Shown here piece by piece: positions 6,342 to 15,238 of a stretch of DNA of 33,366 nucleotides; the stretch's first letter is position 1; each line of letters starts with the position of its first letter. A program made the translations under genes and the position numbers. The notes beneath the pieces were generated by a model, which saw nothing but the letters and a program-made list of their open reading frames with translations, was not told the DNA's origin and searched no databases. The stretch comes from an uncultured bacterium (GTDB taxonomy: Bacteria; Pseudomonadota; Gammaproteobacteria; Burkholderiales; Burkholderiaceae_E), in NCBI GenBank assembly GCA_903907905.1, contig CAIVPX010000045.1:1-33366 (forward strand), in the 5' to 3' direction.

Positions 6342-7343
6342 TTACTCGGTGGGGATCTTGGCGTCCTGGATGAAGCGCGCCCAGCGGGTCAGATCAGCCT
6401 TGTAGTAGTCGGTGAAGGCCTGCGGCGACAGCGGCAGCGGGTTGAGCCCCTGACCGAGCAGCCACTCCTGAATGTCGGGCTTGGCGAGCGTTCGGTTCAC
6501 CGCCGCGTTGAGCCGCGCAACCGCCTCGGGCGGCGTGCCTGCGGGACCGAAGAAGGCATACCAGGAGATGAGCTCGTAGCCCGGCACACCCTGCTCGGCC
6601 ACCGTCGGAACCTCTTTCAGAAACGCCGAACGCGAGCGCTCGGCCGCGGTGACCGCCAGCACACGCAACTTGCCGGCATCGACGAAAGGACGGATCGGAA
6701 TCGGGCTGATGATCGCGACGTCAATACGCCCGCCCACCATGTCGGGCAGCAGTTCACCCACCGCCTTGTAGGGCACATTGGTCCAGCGCGTGCCGGTGAG
6801 GCGCTGCAGCACGTCACCGGCGATGTAGTCGGTGCCATTAGCGCCGAGACTGCCGAAATTGAGTTTGCCCGGGTTGTTGCGCGCGGTCTCGATCAATGCG
6901 CGCAGATCCTTGATGGGCAGGGCGGCATTGACGAAGACCACGAAGGGCGTGGTGGCCAACATGGCCATGGGGACGAAGTCGGCCTGCGCATCGAAGCGCG
7001 CCGTTGACTTCATGATGACGGGCGCCACCGCCAACGCGCTGGGCACCCCCAGGAACAGCGTGTAGCCATCGGCGGTGATCTTGGCCGCTGCATTGGCGCC
7101 AACCAGCCCCGCACCGCCGCCGCGGTACTCGGGCACCAGCGACTGACCGAGCTCGGCCGCCACATCGCGCCCGACGCGATCCATGAGATTTTGCACCGCC
7201 CCGCCGGGGCCGAAGGGCACGATGACCCGTACCGGTCGGTTCGGGTAGTCGGAGGTCTGCGCCTGCAGCGCCGAGCCCGCGAACAATGCGCCGCCCAGTG
7301 TCAGCGCGGCGCGCAACAAGTGAATTCTTCGAATGTTGATCAT
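6342..7343 (-). CDS. Bug-family (TctC-like) periplasmic substrate-binding protein, second copy
   Basis: A 333-residue receptor. A signal peptide covers residues 1-28 (basic NIRRIH, hydrophobic AALTLGGALFAGSA, cleavage at LQA). The mature protein opens with the Bug signature YPNRPVRVIVPFGPGG, then contains GGAGLVGANAAAKITADGYT and NVPYKAVGELLPDMVGGRID. The internal start at 7343 is preferred over the longer frame because it begins exactly at the signal peptide and has a GAGA-type ribosome-binding site. It is only moderately similar to the Bug protein at 1418-2422, so this is not a recent duplication. No TctA or TctB gene is near. The ligand is unknown, but the operon suggests a carboxylate fed into CoA-dependent degradation. 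Confidence 0.92.
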   Translation of the reverse strand: MINIRRIHLLRAALTLGGALFAGSALQAQTSDYPNRPVRVIVPFGPGGAVQNLMDRVGRDVAAELGQSLVPEYRGGGAGLVGANAAAKITADGYTLFLGVPSALAVAPVIMKSTARFDAQADFVPMAMLATTPFVVFVNAALPIKDLRALIETARNNPGKLNFGSLGANGTDYIAGDVLQRLTGTRWTNVPYKAVGELLPDMVGGRIDVAIISPIPIRPFVDAGKLRVLAVTAAERSRSAFLKEVPTVAEQGVPGYELISWYAFFGPAGTPPEAVARLNAAVNRTLAKPDIQEWLLGQGLNPLPLSPQAFTDYYKADLTRWARFIQDAKIPTE

Positions 7344-7366
7344 CGTTTTCTCTTTATGATTGAGTG

Positions 7367-8194
7367 TCACTCTATCGGGAAACCCTTGACCACCGTGCGC
7401 CACATCATGCGGGGCTGATCAGGGCCGTAATCGCTGCTGGCCAGGTGCTGGGTGCTGTAGTTGTCCCAGATCAGCACATCGCCCACCTTCCAGCTGTGGC
7501 GGTAAAGAAAGCGCTCGTTGGCCACGTGGGCGTATAGCGAATCGAGCAGTGCCTTGCCCTCAGCCTCGGGCAGTTCGTTGATGCGATGCGTGAAGCCCGC
7601 ATTGACGTACAGAATTTCCTTGCCCGACAGCGGATGCCGGATGATCACCGGATGCGCCAGCCCCGGCAGCGAATCATTGGCCTTGCTGAAGCGGAAGACG
7701 TACTCATGCCAGGCGGAGAGCTTGGAGAGCCGCTCGCGCTCGCTCGCAGGCAGTGCCTCCAGCGCCATGACGCAGTTGGAAAACACCGTGTCGCCCAGCG
7801 GCTTACCCGAGGCGTCATGCGGAATGCGCAGCGAATACAGCACCGAGGCCCAGGCCGGCGCCGGCACATAGGAGCGATCGGTGTGCCAGTACTGCCCGGC
7901 ATCTTTCACGCCCAGGGGTTTGCCGTCTTCGACCATGTTCGAGAGCACCTGAATTTGCGGGTAGCCCGGCCGAAGGTAGGCGCTGAGGGTCGACTTATAG
8001 GACTCCTCTTCGCCGATGTAGCGGCTGAAGCGGATGAACCCCGCTTCGTCGAGCTGCTGCCCCCGCACGACCAGCACACCATGCTCCAGGAAAGCCGCCT
8101 TGATGCCGGCGATCTGCGCATCGGTGAGGGGCAGCCTGAGATCGATTCCGCGAATCTCGCAACCCAGCGCCGCCGACATGCGAACCACTTCCAT
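7367..8194 (-). CDS. TauD/TfdA-family Fe(II)/2-oxoglutarate dioxygenase
   Basis: A 275-residue non-heme iron oxygenase. The facial triad is visible as His104-x-Asp106 (YWHTDRSY) and His250 (STQHLA), and Arg266 (MMWRTVV) fits the 2-oxoglutarate carboxylate anchor. Conserved N-terminal elements GCEIRGIDLRLPLT and HGVLVVRGQ are typical of the TauD/TfdA branch, whose members hydroxylate sulfonates, phenoxyacids, carnitine-like compounds and others. The start at 8194 has a GAGGGGG ribosome-binding site five bases away. It lies 32 bp downstream of the ligase gene and 23 bp upstream of the second Bug gene. It probably hydroxylates the imported substrate, or removes an ether or amine group; the substrate is not evident. 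Confidence 0.9.
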   Translation of the reverse strand: MEVVRMSAALGCEIRGIDLRLPLTDAQIAGIKAAFLEHGVLVVRGQQLDEAGFIRFSRYIGEEESYKSTLSAYLRPGYPQIQVLSNMVEDGKPLGVKDAGQYWHTDRSYVPAPAWASVLYSLRIPHDASGKPLGDTVFSNCVMALEALPASERERLSKLSAWHEYVFRFSKANDSLPGLAHPVIIRHPLSGKEILYVNAGFTHRINELPEAEGKALLDSLYAHVANERFLYRHSWKVGDVLIWDNYSTQHLASSDYGPDQPRMMWRTVVKGFPIE

Positions 8195-8226
8195 GATGCC
8201 CCCTCGAAATTGTGCGGCCCGTCGGT

Positions 8227-9777
8227 CTAGACGCGCCGCGATTGCCCCTGCCAGTAAGGCTCCCGGATATCGCGCTTGAGCACCTTGCCCAGCCCGCTTC
8301 GCGGCAGGCTCGGCCAGATCTCGATCGACTTGGGCGTCTTCATGCCGCCCAGCCGCTCGCGGCAGAGCGCGCCCAACTCCTGCTCGGTGGCCGATGCGCC
8401 AGCCTTGAGCTCGACGATCGCCTTGAGCGCTTCGCCCCATTTCGGATCGGGCACACCGATGACCGCGCAATCGAGCACGGCGGGGTGTGCGCACAGCACC
8501 TGCTCGACCTCGCTCGGATAGATGTTGAAGCCGCCGCTGATCACCATGTCCTTGGTGCGATCAACAATATGCAGATAGCCCTCGTCATCGCGATAGCCAA
8601 CATCGCCCGTGTGATGCCAGCCGAAGCGGCAGGCCGCCTCCTGCTCCTCGGGGCGCTGGAAGTAGCCCTTCATGACGAGATTGCTGCGAACGACCAGCTC
8701 GCCACGCGCCATCGGACCCAGCAAACGCCCCTGCTCGTCCATCACCTCGACACGGGTGAGCGGACTGGCCCGCCCGCAACTGGTGAGCCTGCGCGCGCGC
8801 ACCGCCGGATTGGGATGCGCGAGTTCCTCGGGCGCAAGCCAGCTGAGGATGAAGGGCGCCTCGGTCTGGCCCCAGGCCTGACACATCACCGGCCCGAACA
8901 CCTCGAGAGCCTCTTCGAGCTTCGGCGGCGCCATGGGCGCACCCGCGCAGATGAAATAGCGCAGGGACGAATAATCGTGGCTGCGCACCGACGGCGAGGC
9001 GAGCAGGCCGTAGATGAGGGTGGGCGGCAAAAAGAGGGTGGTGACGCGGTGCGACTCGATCGCCTGCAGGATGCGATCGGGGTCGGCGCGGTCATGCAGG
9101 ATGAGGGAGCCGCCGCGAAACATGACGCAGAGCGCGATATTGCCCGCCCCGTGCGACAGCGGCGCCACCACCAGATTGACATGCGGCCGATCGAGCGGCA
9201 TGCACAGATGAAAGGTGGCAAACAGCGCCTCGGCATTACGCTGACAGATCATCACGCTCTTGGGCCGACCCGTGGTGCCGCCCGTGCCCTTGATCCAGGC
9301 GAGGTCTTCGGGGCCGTGCTCATCGTCTTCGAAGCGCTCGGCCTGGTCGGCGGCCCAGCGATCGAATGACGGCGCATCGGGTAGCGCCCGGTCCAGGCAA
9401 ACCGCCCCGCGCAAACCCGGCAAGGCCGCGCGGACCTCGGCCAGATGCTCGGCCTGCCCGCTGTGAAAAAACAGGAATTCGCAGGCGTTTTCCTGCATGA
9501 AGGCAACGTTTTCGCTGAGCAGATTGCGGGGGTGCACCGGCAACCACACGGCGCCGGCTCTCAGCAAGCCCACCATCGCAAGCGGCATTTGCGCGCAATT
9601 GGCCCCGAGCACGGCCACACGGGAGCCACGCCCCAGACCCGCGGCCCACAGGCCACTGGCCACGCGGTGCGACAGGGCCAGCGCCTCACCATGGGTGTAG
9701 GCGACCTGGTCATCGGCCACGCACAGGCGGCCAGGCTCGCGCGACATCCCGCCTTCAAGGAGATCGATCACTCTCAT
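8227..9777 (-). CDS. AMP-binding acyl-CoA synthetase
   Basis: A 516-residue ligase of the ANL superfamily that should activate a carboxylic acid with ATP and CoA. Motifs in order: phosphate-binding loop GTGGTTGRPK (164-173), the GQTEA adenylate motif, WHHTGDVGYRDDEG, the hinge RTKDMVISGGFNIYPSEVE, and the C-terminal catalytic lysine Lys498 (GLGKVLKRDI). The protein resembles medium-chain and aromatic acyl-CoA ligases, but the acid cannot be assigned. It is followed 32 bp downstream by the dioxygenase gene and lies 155 bp after the TRAP permease gene, so it may share the dctPQM transcript or have its own promoter in that gap. Confidence 0.93.
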   Translation of the reverse strand: MRVIDLLEGGMSREPGRLCVADDQVAYTHGEALALSHRVASGLWAAGLGRGSRVAVLGANCAQMPLAMVGLLRAGAVWLPVHPRNLLSENVAFMQENACEFLFFHSGQAEHLAEVRAALPGLRGAVCLDRALPDAPSFDRWAADQAERFEDDEHGPEDLAWIKGTGGTTGRPKSVMICQRNAEALFATFHLCMPLDRPHVNLVVAPLSHGAGNIALCVMFRGGSLILHDRADPDRILQAIESHRVTTLFLPPTLIYGLLASPSVRSHDYSSLRYFICAGAPMAPPKLEEALEVFGPVMCQAWGQTEAPFILSWLAPEELAHPNPAVRARRLTSCGRASPLTRVEVMDEQGRLLGPMARGELVVRSNLVMKGYFQRPEEQEAACRFGWHHTGDVGYRDDEGYLHIVDRTKDMVISGGFNIYPSEVEQVLCAHPAVLDCAVIGVPDPKWGEALKAIVELKAGASATEQELGALCRERLGGMKTPKSIEIWPSLPRSGLGKVLKRDIREPYWQGQSRRV

Positions 9778-9932
9778 GGGCCGCTAACTTACACGCTTTG
9801 GCGCGTGCGGCGAAACGTGCGGCAGCGGCCCCGGCGCGAGTGCGACAAAAAATGAAAGGCCGGGCGCCGACGCCGATGGCAGCCCGCAGCGCGGCGGGTG
9901 TCAGCGGCCTGCGCCTTCCTCGCCTCCAACCC

Positions 9933-11258
9933 TTACCAGCCGATGGCCTTGGGCAGCCAGAGCGCGATCTGCGGGAAGAAAAAGACCAGCGCCAAGGCAA
10001 CACCCTGAAGCATGATGAAAGGCACGACCCCGCGATAAATGTCTCGAATCGTGACCTCTGGCGGCGCGACCCCCTTGAGATAGAACCGGGCCCAGCCGAA
10101 GGGCGGTGTGAGAAACGACGACTGCAGGTTGACGGTGATCAGCATGGCCAGCCAGATGGGGTCGACGCCCTGGGCAATCAGCACGGGCATGAACAGGGGC
10201 ACCGCGATGTAGCTGATCTCGATCCACTCGATGAAAAAGCCGAGCAAGAAGATGATGAGCATCATGAACCAGATGTCGCTGTTCACGCCGCCCGGCAGCA
10301 CGTCGAACATCTTGGTGATCAGGTCCTCACCGTTCAGCCCCCTGAAGGCCAGCGAAAATACCTGGGCCGCCATGAGAATGAACATCATGATCGCCGTGAT
10401 CTTGGTGGTTTCGAGCGACACGTCCTTCAGTACGCTCAGCCGAAGCCGGCCAGCGCCCAGTGCGATCAACACCGACCCGACCGCTCCCATCGATGCCGCT
10501 TCGGTGGGCGCAGCGACCCCGCCCACGATGGAGCCCAGCACGGCAACGACCAGCAGCACGGGCGGCACCACCACCTTCCAGAACCGCACCGCAAGCTCGC
10601 GGCGACTGACGGCGCTACGTTCCTCGATGGGCAGCGGCGGCATGAGTTCGGGCGACATCCAGCCACGAATCAGCAGATACACAATGTAGATCGCAGCCAG
10701 CAACAGACCTGGAAACACCGCCGCTGCAAACAGGGTGCCCACGGACAACTGCATGATGTCCGAGAGCAGAATGAGGATGAGGCTGGGCGGAATGATCTGC
10801 CCCAGGGTGCCCGACGCGCAGATGGCGCCGCAGGCGATCCCCTTGTCGTAGCCGCGTCGAATCAGGGTGGGCAGGGTGAGCAGCCCCAGCGTGATGACGG
10901 TCGCCCCGACGATTCCGGTGGTGGCGCCCATCAGCACCCCGAACAGGATGATGCCGACAGCCATGCCGCCTTTGACGCCCCCCGCAAGATGTCCCATGAC
11001 ATCGAGCAGGTCATCGGCCAGCCGAGACTTTTCGAGCATCACGCCCATGAAGACAAAGAGCGGGATCGACATCCACTGATAGCCAGCTACGACACCATAA
11101 AAGCGCGCCGGCAGCAGATTGAACAGCGTGCCGCCGAATCCGAGATACCCGAACACCAGGCCAACGGTGGCCAGGGTGGTGGCAACCGGTACACCGAGCA
11201 TCAGCAGACCGAAGAAGCCGCCCAGCATCAGCAGCGCATAGGTTTGCGGCTCAAACAT
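9933..11258 (-). CDS. dctM: TRAP transporter large permease (DctM family)
   Basis: A 441-residue, very hydrophobic inner-membrane protein with a dozen or so predicted helices. It has the DctM hallmarks near the N-terminus (MLGGFFGLLMLGVPVATTLA) and in the middle (ASGTLGQIIPPSLILILLSD and GAVGSVLIALGAG). It forms the sodium-driven permease with the small subunit encoded just upstream; the genes overlap by 8 bp. Together with the receptor at 11793-12887 it imports a carboxylate. The symbol is a family name, not a claim of C4-dicarboxylate specificity; the receptor looks more like the alpha-keto-acid type. Confidence 0.93.
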   Translation of the reverse strand: MFEPQTYALLMLGGFFGLLMLGVPVATTLATVGLVFGYLGFGGTLFNLLPARFYGVVAGYQWMSIPLFVFMGVMLEKSRLADDLLDVMGHLAGGVKGGMAVGIILFGVLMGATTGIVGATVITLGLLTLPTLIRRGYDKGIACGAICASGTLGQIIPPSLILILLSDIMQLSVGTLFAAAVFPGLLLAAIYIVYLLIRGWMSPELMPPLPIEERSAVSRRELAVRFWKVVVPPVLLVVAVLGSIVGGVAAPTEAASMGAVGSVLIALGAGRLRLSVLKDVSLETTKITAIMMFILMAAQVFSLAFRGLNGEDLITKMFDVLPGGVNSDIWFMMLIIFLLGFFIEWIEISYIAVPLFMPVLIAQGVDPIWLAMLITVNLQSSFLTPPFGWARFYLKGVAPPEVTIRDIYRGVVPFIMLQGVALALVFFFPQIALWLPKAIGW

Positions 11259-11793
11259 GACGTGCGGCCTCGACCGGTTTCGCGCGGTCGACGAACAGGC
11301 GAAGCAGCGCCCCGACCGACTGCAGCACCAGCAAGCCGTACCCCACCGGAATCAGCGCCTTCAAGGCCCACCGGAAGGGAATACCGCCGGGGTCTGGCGA
11401 AATTTCTCCGATCGACCAGGACTGAGCCACGTAACGAATCGACAGGACAATGAAGAGAATCGAGATGACCAAAATGAGAAGGGTCGACAGGACGTCGACA
11501 TAAAACTTCATCGCAGCCGAGTAGCGGGCATAGAACACATCCACGCGAACGTTGTCACCGCGCTGGATCGAGTAGGACATGCCGAGCAGAATCATTGCCG
11601 CGAGCAGGTGCCACTCGAGCTCCTGGGCCCAGACGGTTCCCAGACTCATCGAGTAACGCAGCAGCACATTGCAGGCCACCAGCGCAATCATCAGCATGGC
11701 GATCCAAAGCGTCGATCGACCAATCCGGTCGATCACCGCCTCGATGCCGAGCGTGAGGGCCTCGACGGCCCCGGGCGCAGCGGACTCGCGCAT
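11251..11793 (-). CDS. dctQ: TRAP transporter small permease (DctQ family)
   Basis: A 180-residue inner-membrane protein with four predicted helices (about 30-48, 60-80, 95-118 and 140-165). The motif WAQELEWHLLAAMILLGMSY and the following NVRVDVFYARYSA are typical of the larger DctQ subunits that accompany alpha-keto-acid/lactate type TRAP receptors. Its ATG shares one base with the dctP stop (TGATG), and its own end overlaps dctM by 8 bp, so the three proteins are translated from one message and form one transporter. Confidence 0.92.
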   Translation of the reverse strand: MRESAAPGAVEALTLGIEAVIDRIGRSTLWIAMLMIALVACNVLLRYSMSLGTVWAQELEWHLLAAMILLGMSYSIQRGDNVRVDVFYARYSAAMKFYVDVLSTLLILVISILFIVLSIRYVAQSWSIGEISPDPGGIPFRWALKALIPVGYGLLVLQSVGALLRLFVDRAKPVEAARHV

Positions 11794-12887
11794 CAGCCTC
11801 GTACCTTGGTGTGATAGGCCTCCTCGCTCACCTCGCTCCAGCGGTCGTACTTGGCCTTGAACGCCGTGTAGGACTCGTGAACCTTGCGCGTCAGCGGATC
11901 CTTCGCGCTGGCCTCGGCCAGCACCTTTTCGGTTTCCTTTCTGAGGGCCTCGATCACGCTATCGGGCAAAGGTCGCGCGATCACCTTATGGTTCTTGATC
12001 AGGTCTTCCATCGCGTCCGCATTGGCCTTCTGACACCAGCCCTCGCTGATCACGTTGCAGGCAGCTGCCGCGTTTTCAACGATGGCCTGGAGATCCTTGG
12101 GCAGCTTCTGCCAGGCGGCCTTGTTGATGAGCAACTCCGACACGGTGGCCGGCTCATGCCAGCCCGTGGTGTAGTAATAGCGCGCTGCTTTGTGCAAGCC
12201 CAGACGGCGGTCCTGGTAGGGCCCCACGAACTCGGCGGCATCGATGACCCCACGTTCGAGCGCAGGGAAAATTTCGCCGCCTGGCAACACCTTCACGTCA
12301 ACACCCAGATTGGCGTACACCTTGCCGGCGAGCCCCGGGATGCGCATCTTGAGGCCCTTCAGATCGGCGACCGAGTTGATCTCCTTCTTGAACCAGCCGG
12401 TCATCTGCACCCCGGTGTTGCCACAGGGCATGGCCACCATGCCGAAGGGCGCGTACACCTCGTTCCAGAGGTCGATGCCGCCACCGTCGTAGAGCCAGCC
12501 ATTCATCCCCTGAAAGTTGAGCCCGAACGGGACGGCCGTGAAGTACTGCGCCGCGAAGGTTTTCCCCGTCCAGAAGTAGCTGTTGGCATGATTCATCTCG
12601 ACCGTGCCCGCCCGCACCGCGTCAAACCCTTCGAAGGCCGGGATCAACTCGCCCGCGCCGAACACCTGGATCTTCAAGCGGCCGTTGGACATCGCCTCGA
12701 TGCGCTTGGCAAGGTCGGTCGCGCTACCCGGGCCGTCCATGTAGAACGGTGAGCCCTTGGCGTAGGCGCTGGTCATCTTCCAGTTGAAGCTCGTCTGCGC
12801 ACGAACGATCGAGGGAAATGCCAGGGCTGTGGTGGCGGCGCCTGCACCGAGACTGCCTGCAACGAATGAGCGGCGTTTGGATTCCAT
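11793..12887 (-). CDS. dctP: TRAP transporter substrate-binding protein (TakP-like DctP)
   Basis: A 364-residue periplasmic receptor with a twin-arginine signal (SKRRSFVAGSLGAGAATTA, residues 3-21, cleavage near VRAQ), suggesting export in folded form by Tat. Ligand-site segments include GLKMRIPG with the carboxylate-binding Arg, and AAEFVGPYQDRRLGLHKAA followed by YYYTTGWHEP. The last pattern is shared with TakP of Rhodobacter sphaeroides and lactate-type receptors, which bind 2-oxo- or 2-hydroxy-acids. The start at 12887 is supported by GGAG seven bases upstream and by the signal peptide. It is the first gene of the long minus-strand array. Confidence 0.93.
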   Translation of the reverse strand: MESKRRSFVAGSLGAGAATTALAFPSIVRAQTSFNWKMTSAYAKGSPFYMDGPGSATDLAKRIEAMSNGRLKIQVFGAGELIPAFEGFDAVRAGTVEMNHANSYFWTGKTFAAQYFTAVPFGLNFQGMNGWLYDGGGIDLWNEVYAPFGMVAMPCGNTGVQMTGWFKKEINSVADLKGLKMRIPGLAGKVYANLGVDVKVLPGGEIFPALERGVIDAAEFVGPYQDRRLGLHKAARYYYTTGWHEPATVSELLINKAAWQKLPKDLQAIVENAAAACNVISEGWCQKANADAMEDLIKNHKVIARPLPDSVIEALRKETEKVLAEASAKDPLTRKVHESYTAFKAKYDRWSEVSEEAYHTKVRG

Positions 12888-13267
12888 GCGAACACTCCGG
12901 GTCTGTGAATGCTGCGGCTGTTTGCAAGGGGCGTGCCATCGGCGGCTGTATCGCAAGCGCCGCGAGGACGAGGCATCCGTTTTCCTCTCTGAGCAGGCGA
13001 TGCACGGCGAGGCGCTCGCATAGAGCGACGAAACCCCTTTGCTCGACCGGGCTGTGGGGGCTTTGGCACCAGCGCGGACAGGGACAGAACGCTTCGGGTG
13101 CATGGCGCGCCAACTCGGGCCAGACAGGTGCGCACCAGAATGAGGACAGGACCTCACACTGCAGTCCGGACCAAGGCCGCCATCAGGCGATCAGCCCAAT
13201 CCCTTAGACTTCGCAGACCAGACCCCAACCGCCGCCCGACTCGTCGGGCGATCAGGAGATACCAAAG
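12888..13267. other. 380-bp divergent intergenic region
   Basis: This gap separates the minus-strand dctP array from the plus-strand GlcG/HbpS-like gene and must hold promoters for both. Short frames in it have no recognisable protein character. No convincing sigma-70 pair was found on either strand; TTGCAA lies upstream of dctP on the minus strand but no -10 matches it. An AGGAGA ribosome-binding site for the plus-strand gene ends about nine bases before 13268. No regulator gene is present, so control of the catabolic array is probably encoded elsewhere. Confidence 0.5.
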
Positions 13268-13693
13268 ATGGACAGCCTCACCCTCGCCCAGGCTCAGCAA
13301 ATTCTCTCGGGCGCCCTGGCGCGCTCACGTGCCGAAGGTTTCAAGCCCATGGGTATTGCGGTGCTCGACGAAAGCGGCAACCTCAAGGCGTTTGCCCGCG
13401 AAGACGGCGCCAGCATGTTTCGCTTCGAAATCGCGCAGGGCAAAGCCTGGGGCGCGGTCGGCATGGGCGCCTCGAGCCGGGCACTGGCCCAGCGCGCCAA
13501 GGACAATCCGAACTTCTTTGTGGCGCTGGCGGCGAGCGCGCACGGCAAGTTTCTTCCCCAACCGGGAGCGGTGCTGATTCTCTCGCCCTCGGGTCAGGTG
13601 ATCGGCGCGGTGGGTGCCAGCGGCGGCACCGGCGACGAGGATGAACTCATCTGCATCGCAGGCGTCGAGTCGGCCGGGCTCAAGGCCGGCTGA
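13268..13693 (+). CDS. GlcG/HbpS-family protein
   Basis: A 141-residue protein of the DUF336 (haem-degrading/HbpS-like) family. The core is LTLAQAQQILSGALARSRAEG, then GIAVLDESGNLKAFAREDGA, and the typical ending PSGQVIGAVGASGGTGDEDE plus a final helix. Members bind heme or small molecules, or are encoded beside glycolate and propanediol utilisation genes; the biochemical role is not settled, so none is assigned. No signal peptide is present, so it should be cytoplasmic. An AGGAGA ribosome-binding site precedes the ATG. It is the only plus-strand gene between the two catabolic blocks and converges on the glutamine-synthetase-like gene. Confidence 0.88.
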   Translation: MDSLTLAQAQQILSGALARSRAEGFKPMGIAVLDESGNLKAFAREDGASMFRFEIAQGKAWGAVGMGASSRALAQRAKDNPNFFVALAASAHGKFLPQPGAVLILSPSGQVIGAVGASGGTGDEDELICIAGVESAGLKAG

Positions 13694-13737
13694 TCGGAAC
13701 CCAGCGCGCGGTCATGAGACTGGCCGCGTGCGCGGGA

Positions 13738-15219
13738 TCACACGCGACTGAAGTACTCGCGCCGCTCGAAATCGGTCTTGTCGGGGGCGGCCTGCCAGCG
13801 CGCCCACTCGGCCCGCTTCACCTGCGCAAGGTAAGACACGAAGGCCTCGCCAAAGGCCGAACGCAGGGCGGCATCGGCCTCGATTGCCTCCAGGGCCTCG
13901 CCCAGCGAGACCGGGAGCCGCGCGGCGCCGGGGTCGTAGGGCGATTGCGTGGCCTCGGGCGCGCGCAAACCGCCCCGCAGCCCCGCCAGGCCTGAGTGAA
14001 CCTGCGCGGCCAGATACAAGTAAGGATTGGCAGCCGGTTCGCCCAGCCGGTTCTCGATTCGGGTCGCCGGATCGCCACACTCGCCGATCACCCGCAACAA
14101 CGCGCCCCGGTTGTCGCGGCCCCAGAGGACCGACTGCGGGGCCAGCATGTTGGGGCGAAAGCGGGCGTAGGCATTGGTCGTGGGTACGCAGAACACGGCG
14201 CTGCTGCGTGCATGCGCGAGCAAGCCCGCGAGCCAGTGCTCGCCGATCTCGGACAGACTGAATCGGGCGTGCTGCGGGGTACTGCCCGCCGCAGGCGATG
14301 GCCGGGCGAATACGTTGGCGCCCGTGCGCGAATCGACCAGCGACTGGTGCAGATGCCAGCCACTCGACATGATGTGCTCGAAGGGTGGCCGGCAGATGAA
14401 GCTCGCGTGGTAACCCTCCCGGCGCAGCGCCTGCCGGACCGCGCTGCGAAAGAGCACCGTCTGGTCGGCGGCGGTCAGGGCGTCGGTGGGCGCGAACACG
14501 GCCTCGACCTGGCTGGGGCCCATTTCCACCTCGAGCGACAGCAGGGGCAGGTCCAGCGCCTGAGCCACCCGCCGCACGATGGCCAGCGGCCGATCCGCCA
14601 TATCGGCCCACTGCTCGCTCAAGAGGTGAAAGCCCGGGTGGATCATTTCGAGCTCGGGCGGACTGCCCGGCCATCCGGCTGCGTGGGGCGCCATCTGCGC
14701 GCGCGCATCCACGATGCGATAGATGTGAAACTCGAGTTCGAGGCCGCAGCGCAGCGACAGCCCCTTGGCGGCCAGCGCATCGAGCGCACCCTGCAGCACT
14801 CGGCGGGTATCGAAGGCAACCGGACGGCCGTCCTGGAACCAGGGCTGGCAGCGCATCAGCCCCGTGGACTCGGCCCAGGGCAGCCGCACCAGGCTCGCGG
14901 GGTCAGGCAATAGCTGCAGGTTGTTGCCCTGGCCGAATCCGTCGGGCAGCGAACCGGTGCCGCCCGCCTCGAAGACGCGGTAGGCGGTACGGTCGGCGCT
15001 GTCCTTGAGCACCAGCGTGCTCACCATGCTGACGCCCTGCGTCATGGCCGCGATTGCGGCTTCGGGCATCAGCGTTTTGGCGCGGGTCTGGCCGTGCAGG
15101 TCGCACCAGACCAGCCGCACCTGCTCGAACTCGCCCTCGCGCAGCCGGCGCTCGGCCTCGCGCATCGCGCACGCCCGCGCCTCGTCGTGCACGCCACAGC
15201 CTTGCGCGAAGTGAATCAT
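13738..15219 (-). CDS. Glutamine-synthetase-like gamma-glutamyl ligase
   Basis: A 493-residue protein with the glutamine synthetase fold: beta-grasp domain (about 25-125) and a catalytic domain. Active-site elements are retained: Glu161-x-Glu163 (GLELEFHIY), Glu230/Glu232 and Glu239 (SLEVEMGPSQVEAVFAP), His289-x-His291 (GWHLHQSL), Arg355 (RFRPN) and Arg387-x-Glu389-x-Arg391. It is active-looking, but it belongs to the divergent group that includes gamma-glutamylputrescine, isopropylamine and anilide ligases rather than housekeeping GlnA. The likely reaction is ATP-dependent joining of glutamate to an amine. It lies 19 bp downstream of a Rieske oxygenase gene; MREAERRLRE is an alternative start. 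Confidence 0.85.
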   Translation of the reverse strand: MIHFAQGCGVHDEARACAMREAERRLREGEFEQVRLVWCDLHGQTRAKTLMPEAAIAAMTQGVSMVSTLVLKDSADRTAYRVFEAGGTGSLPDGFGQGNNLQLLPDPASLVRLPWAESTGLMRCQPWFQDGRPVAFDTRRVLQGALDALAAKGLSLRCGLELEFHIYRIVDARAQMAPHAAGWPGSPPELEMIHPGFHLLSEQWADMADRPLAIVRRVAQALDLPLLSLEVEMGPSQVEAVFAPTDALTAADQTVLFRSAVRQALRREGYHASFICRPPFEHIMSSGWHLHQSLVDSRTGANVFARPSPAAGSTPQHARFSLSEIGEHWLAGLLAHARSSAVFCVPTTNAYARFRPNMLAPQSVLWGRDNRGALLRVIGECGDPATRIENRLGEPAANPYLYLAAQVHSGLAGLRGGLRAPEATQSPYDPGAARLPVSLGEALEAIEADAALRSAFGEAFVSYLAQVKRAEWARWQAAPDKTDFERREYFSRV

Positions 15220-15238
15220 GGGGCGCAAGCCTTGCCGC

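Noticed and set aside
9798-11453. A 551-codon plus-strand frame opposite dctM and dctQ
   Set aside because: The translation is His/Gln/Asp/Arg-rich, the usual mirror of a membrane-protein gene, and the minus-strand permeases are certain.
13098-13577. Plus-strand frame overlapping the GlcG/HbpS-like gene and its upstream region
   Set aside because: Arg/Pro/Ser-rich translation with no domain; it is a shifted reading of the real gene.
13712-14674. Alternative minus-strand frame within the glutamine-synthetase-like gene
   Set aside because: It is a frame-shifted reading; the in-frame product carries all catalytic motifs without interruption.
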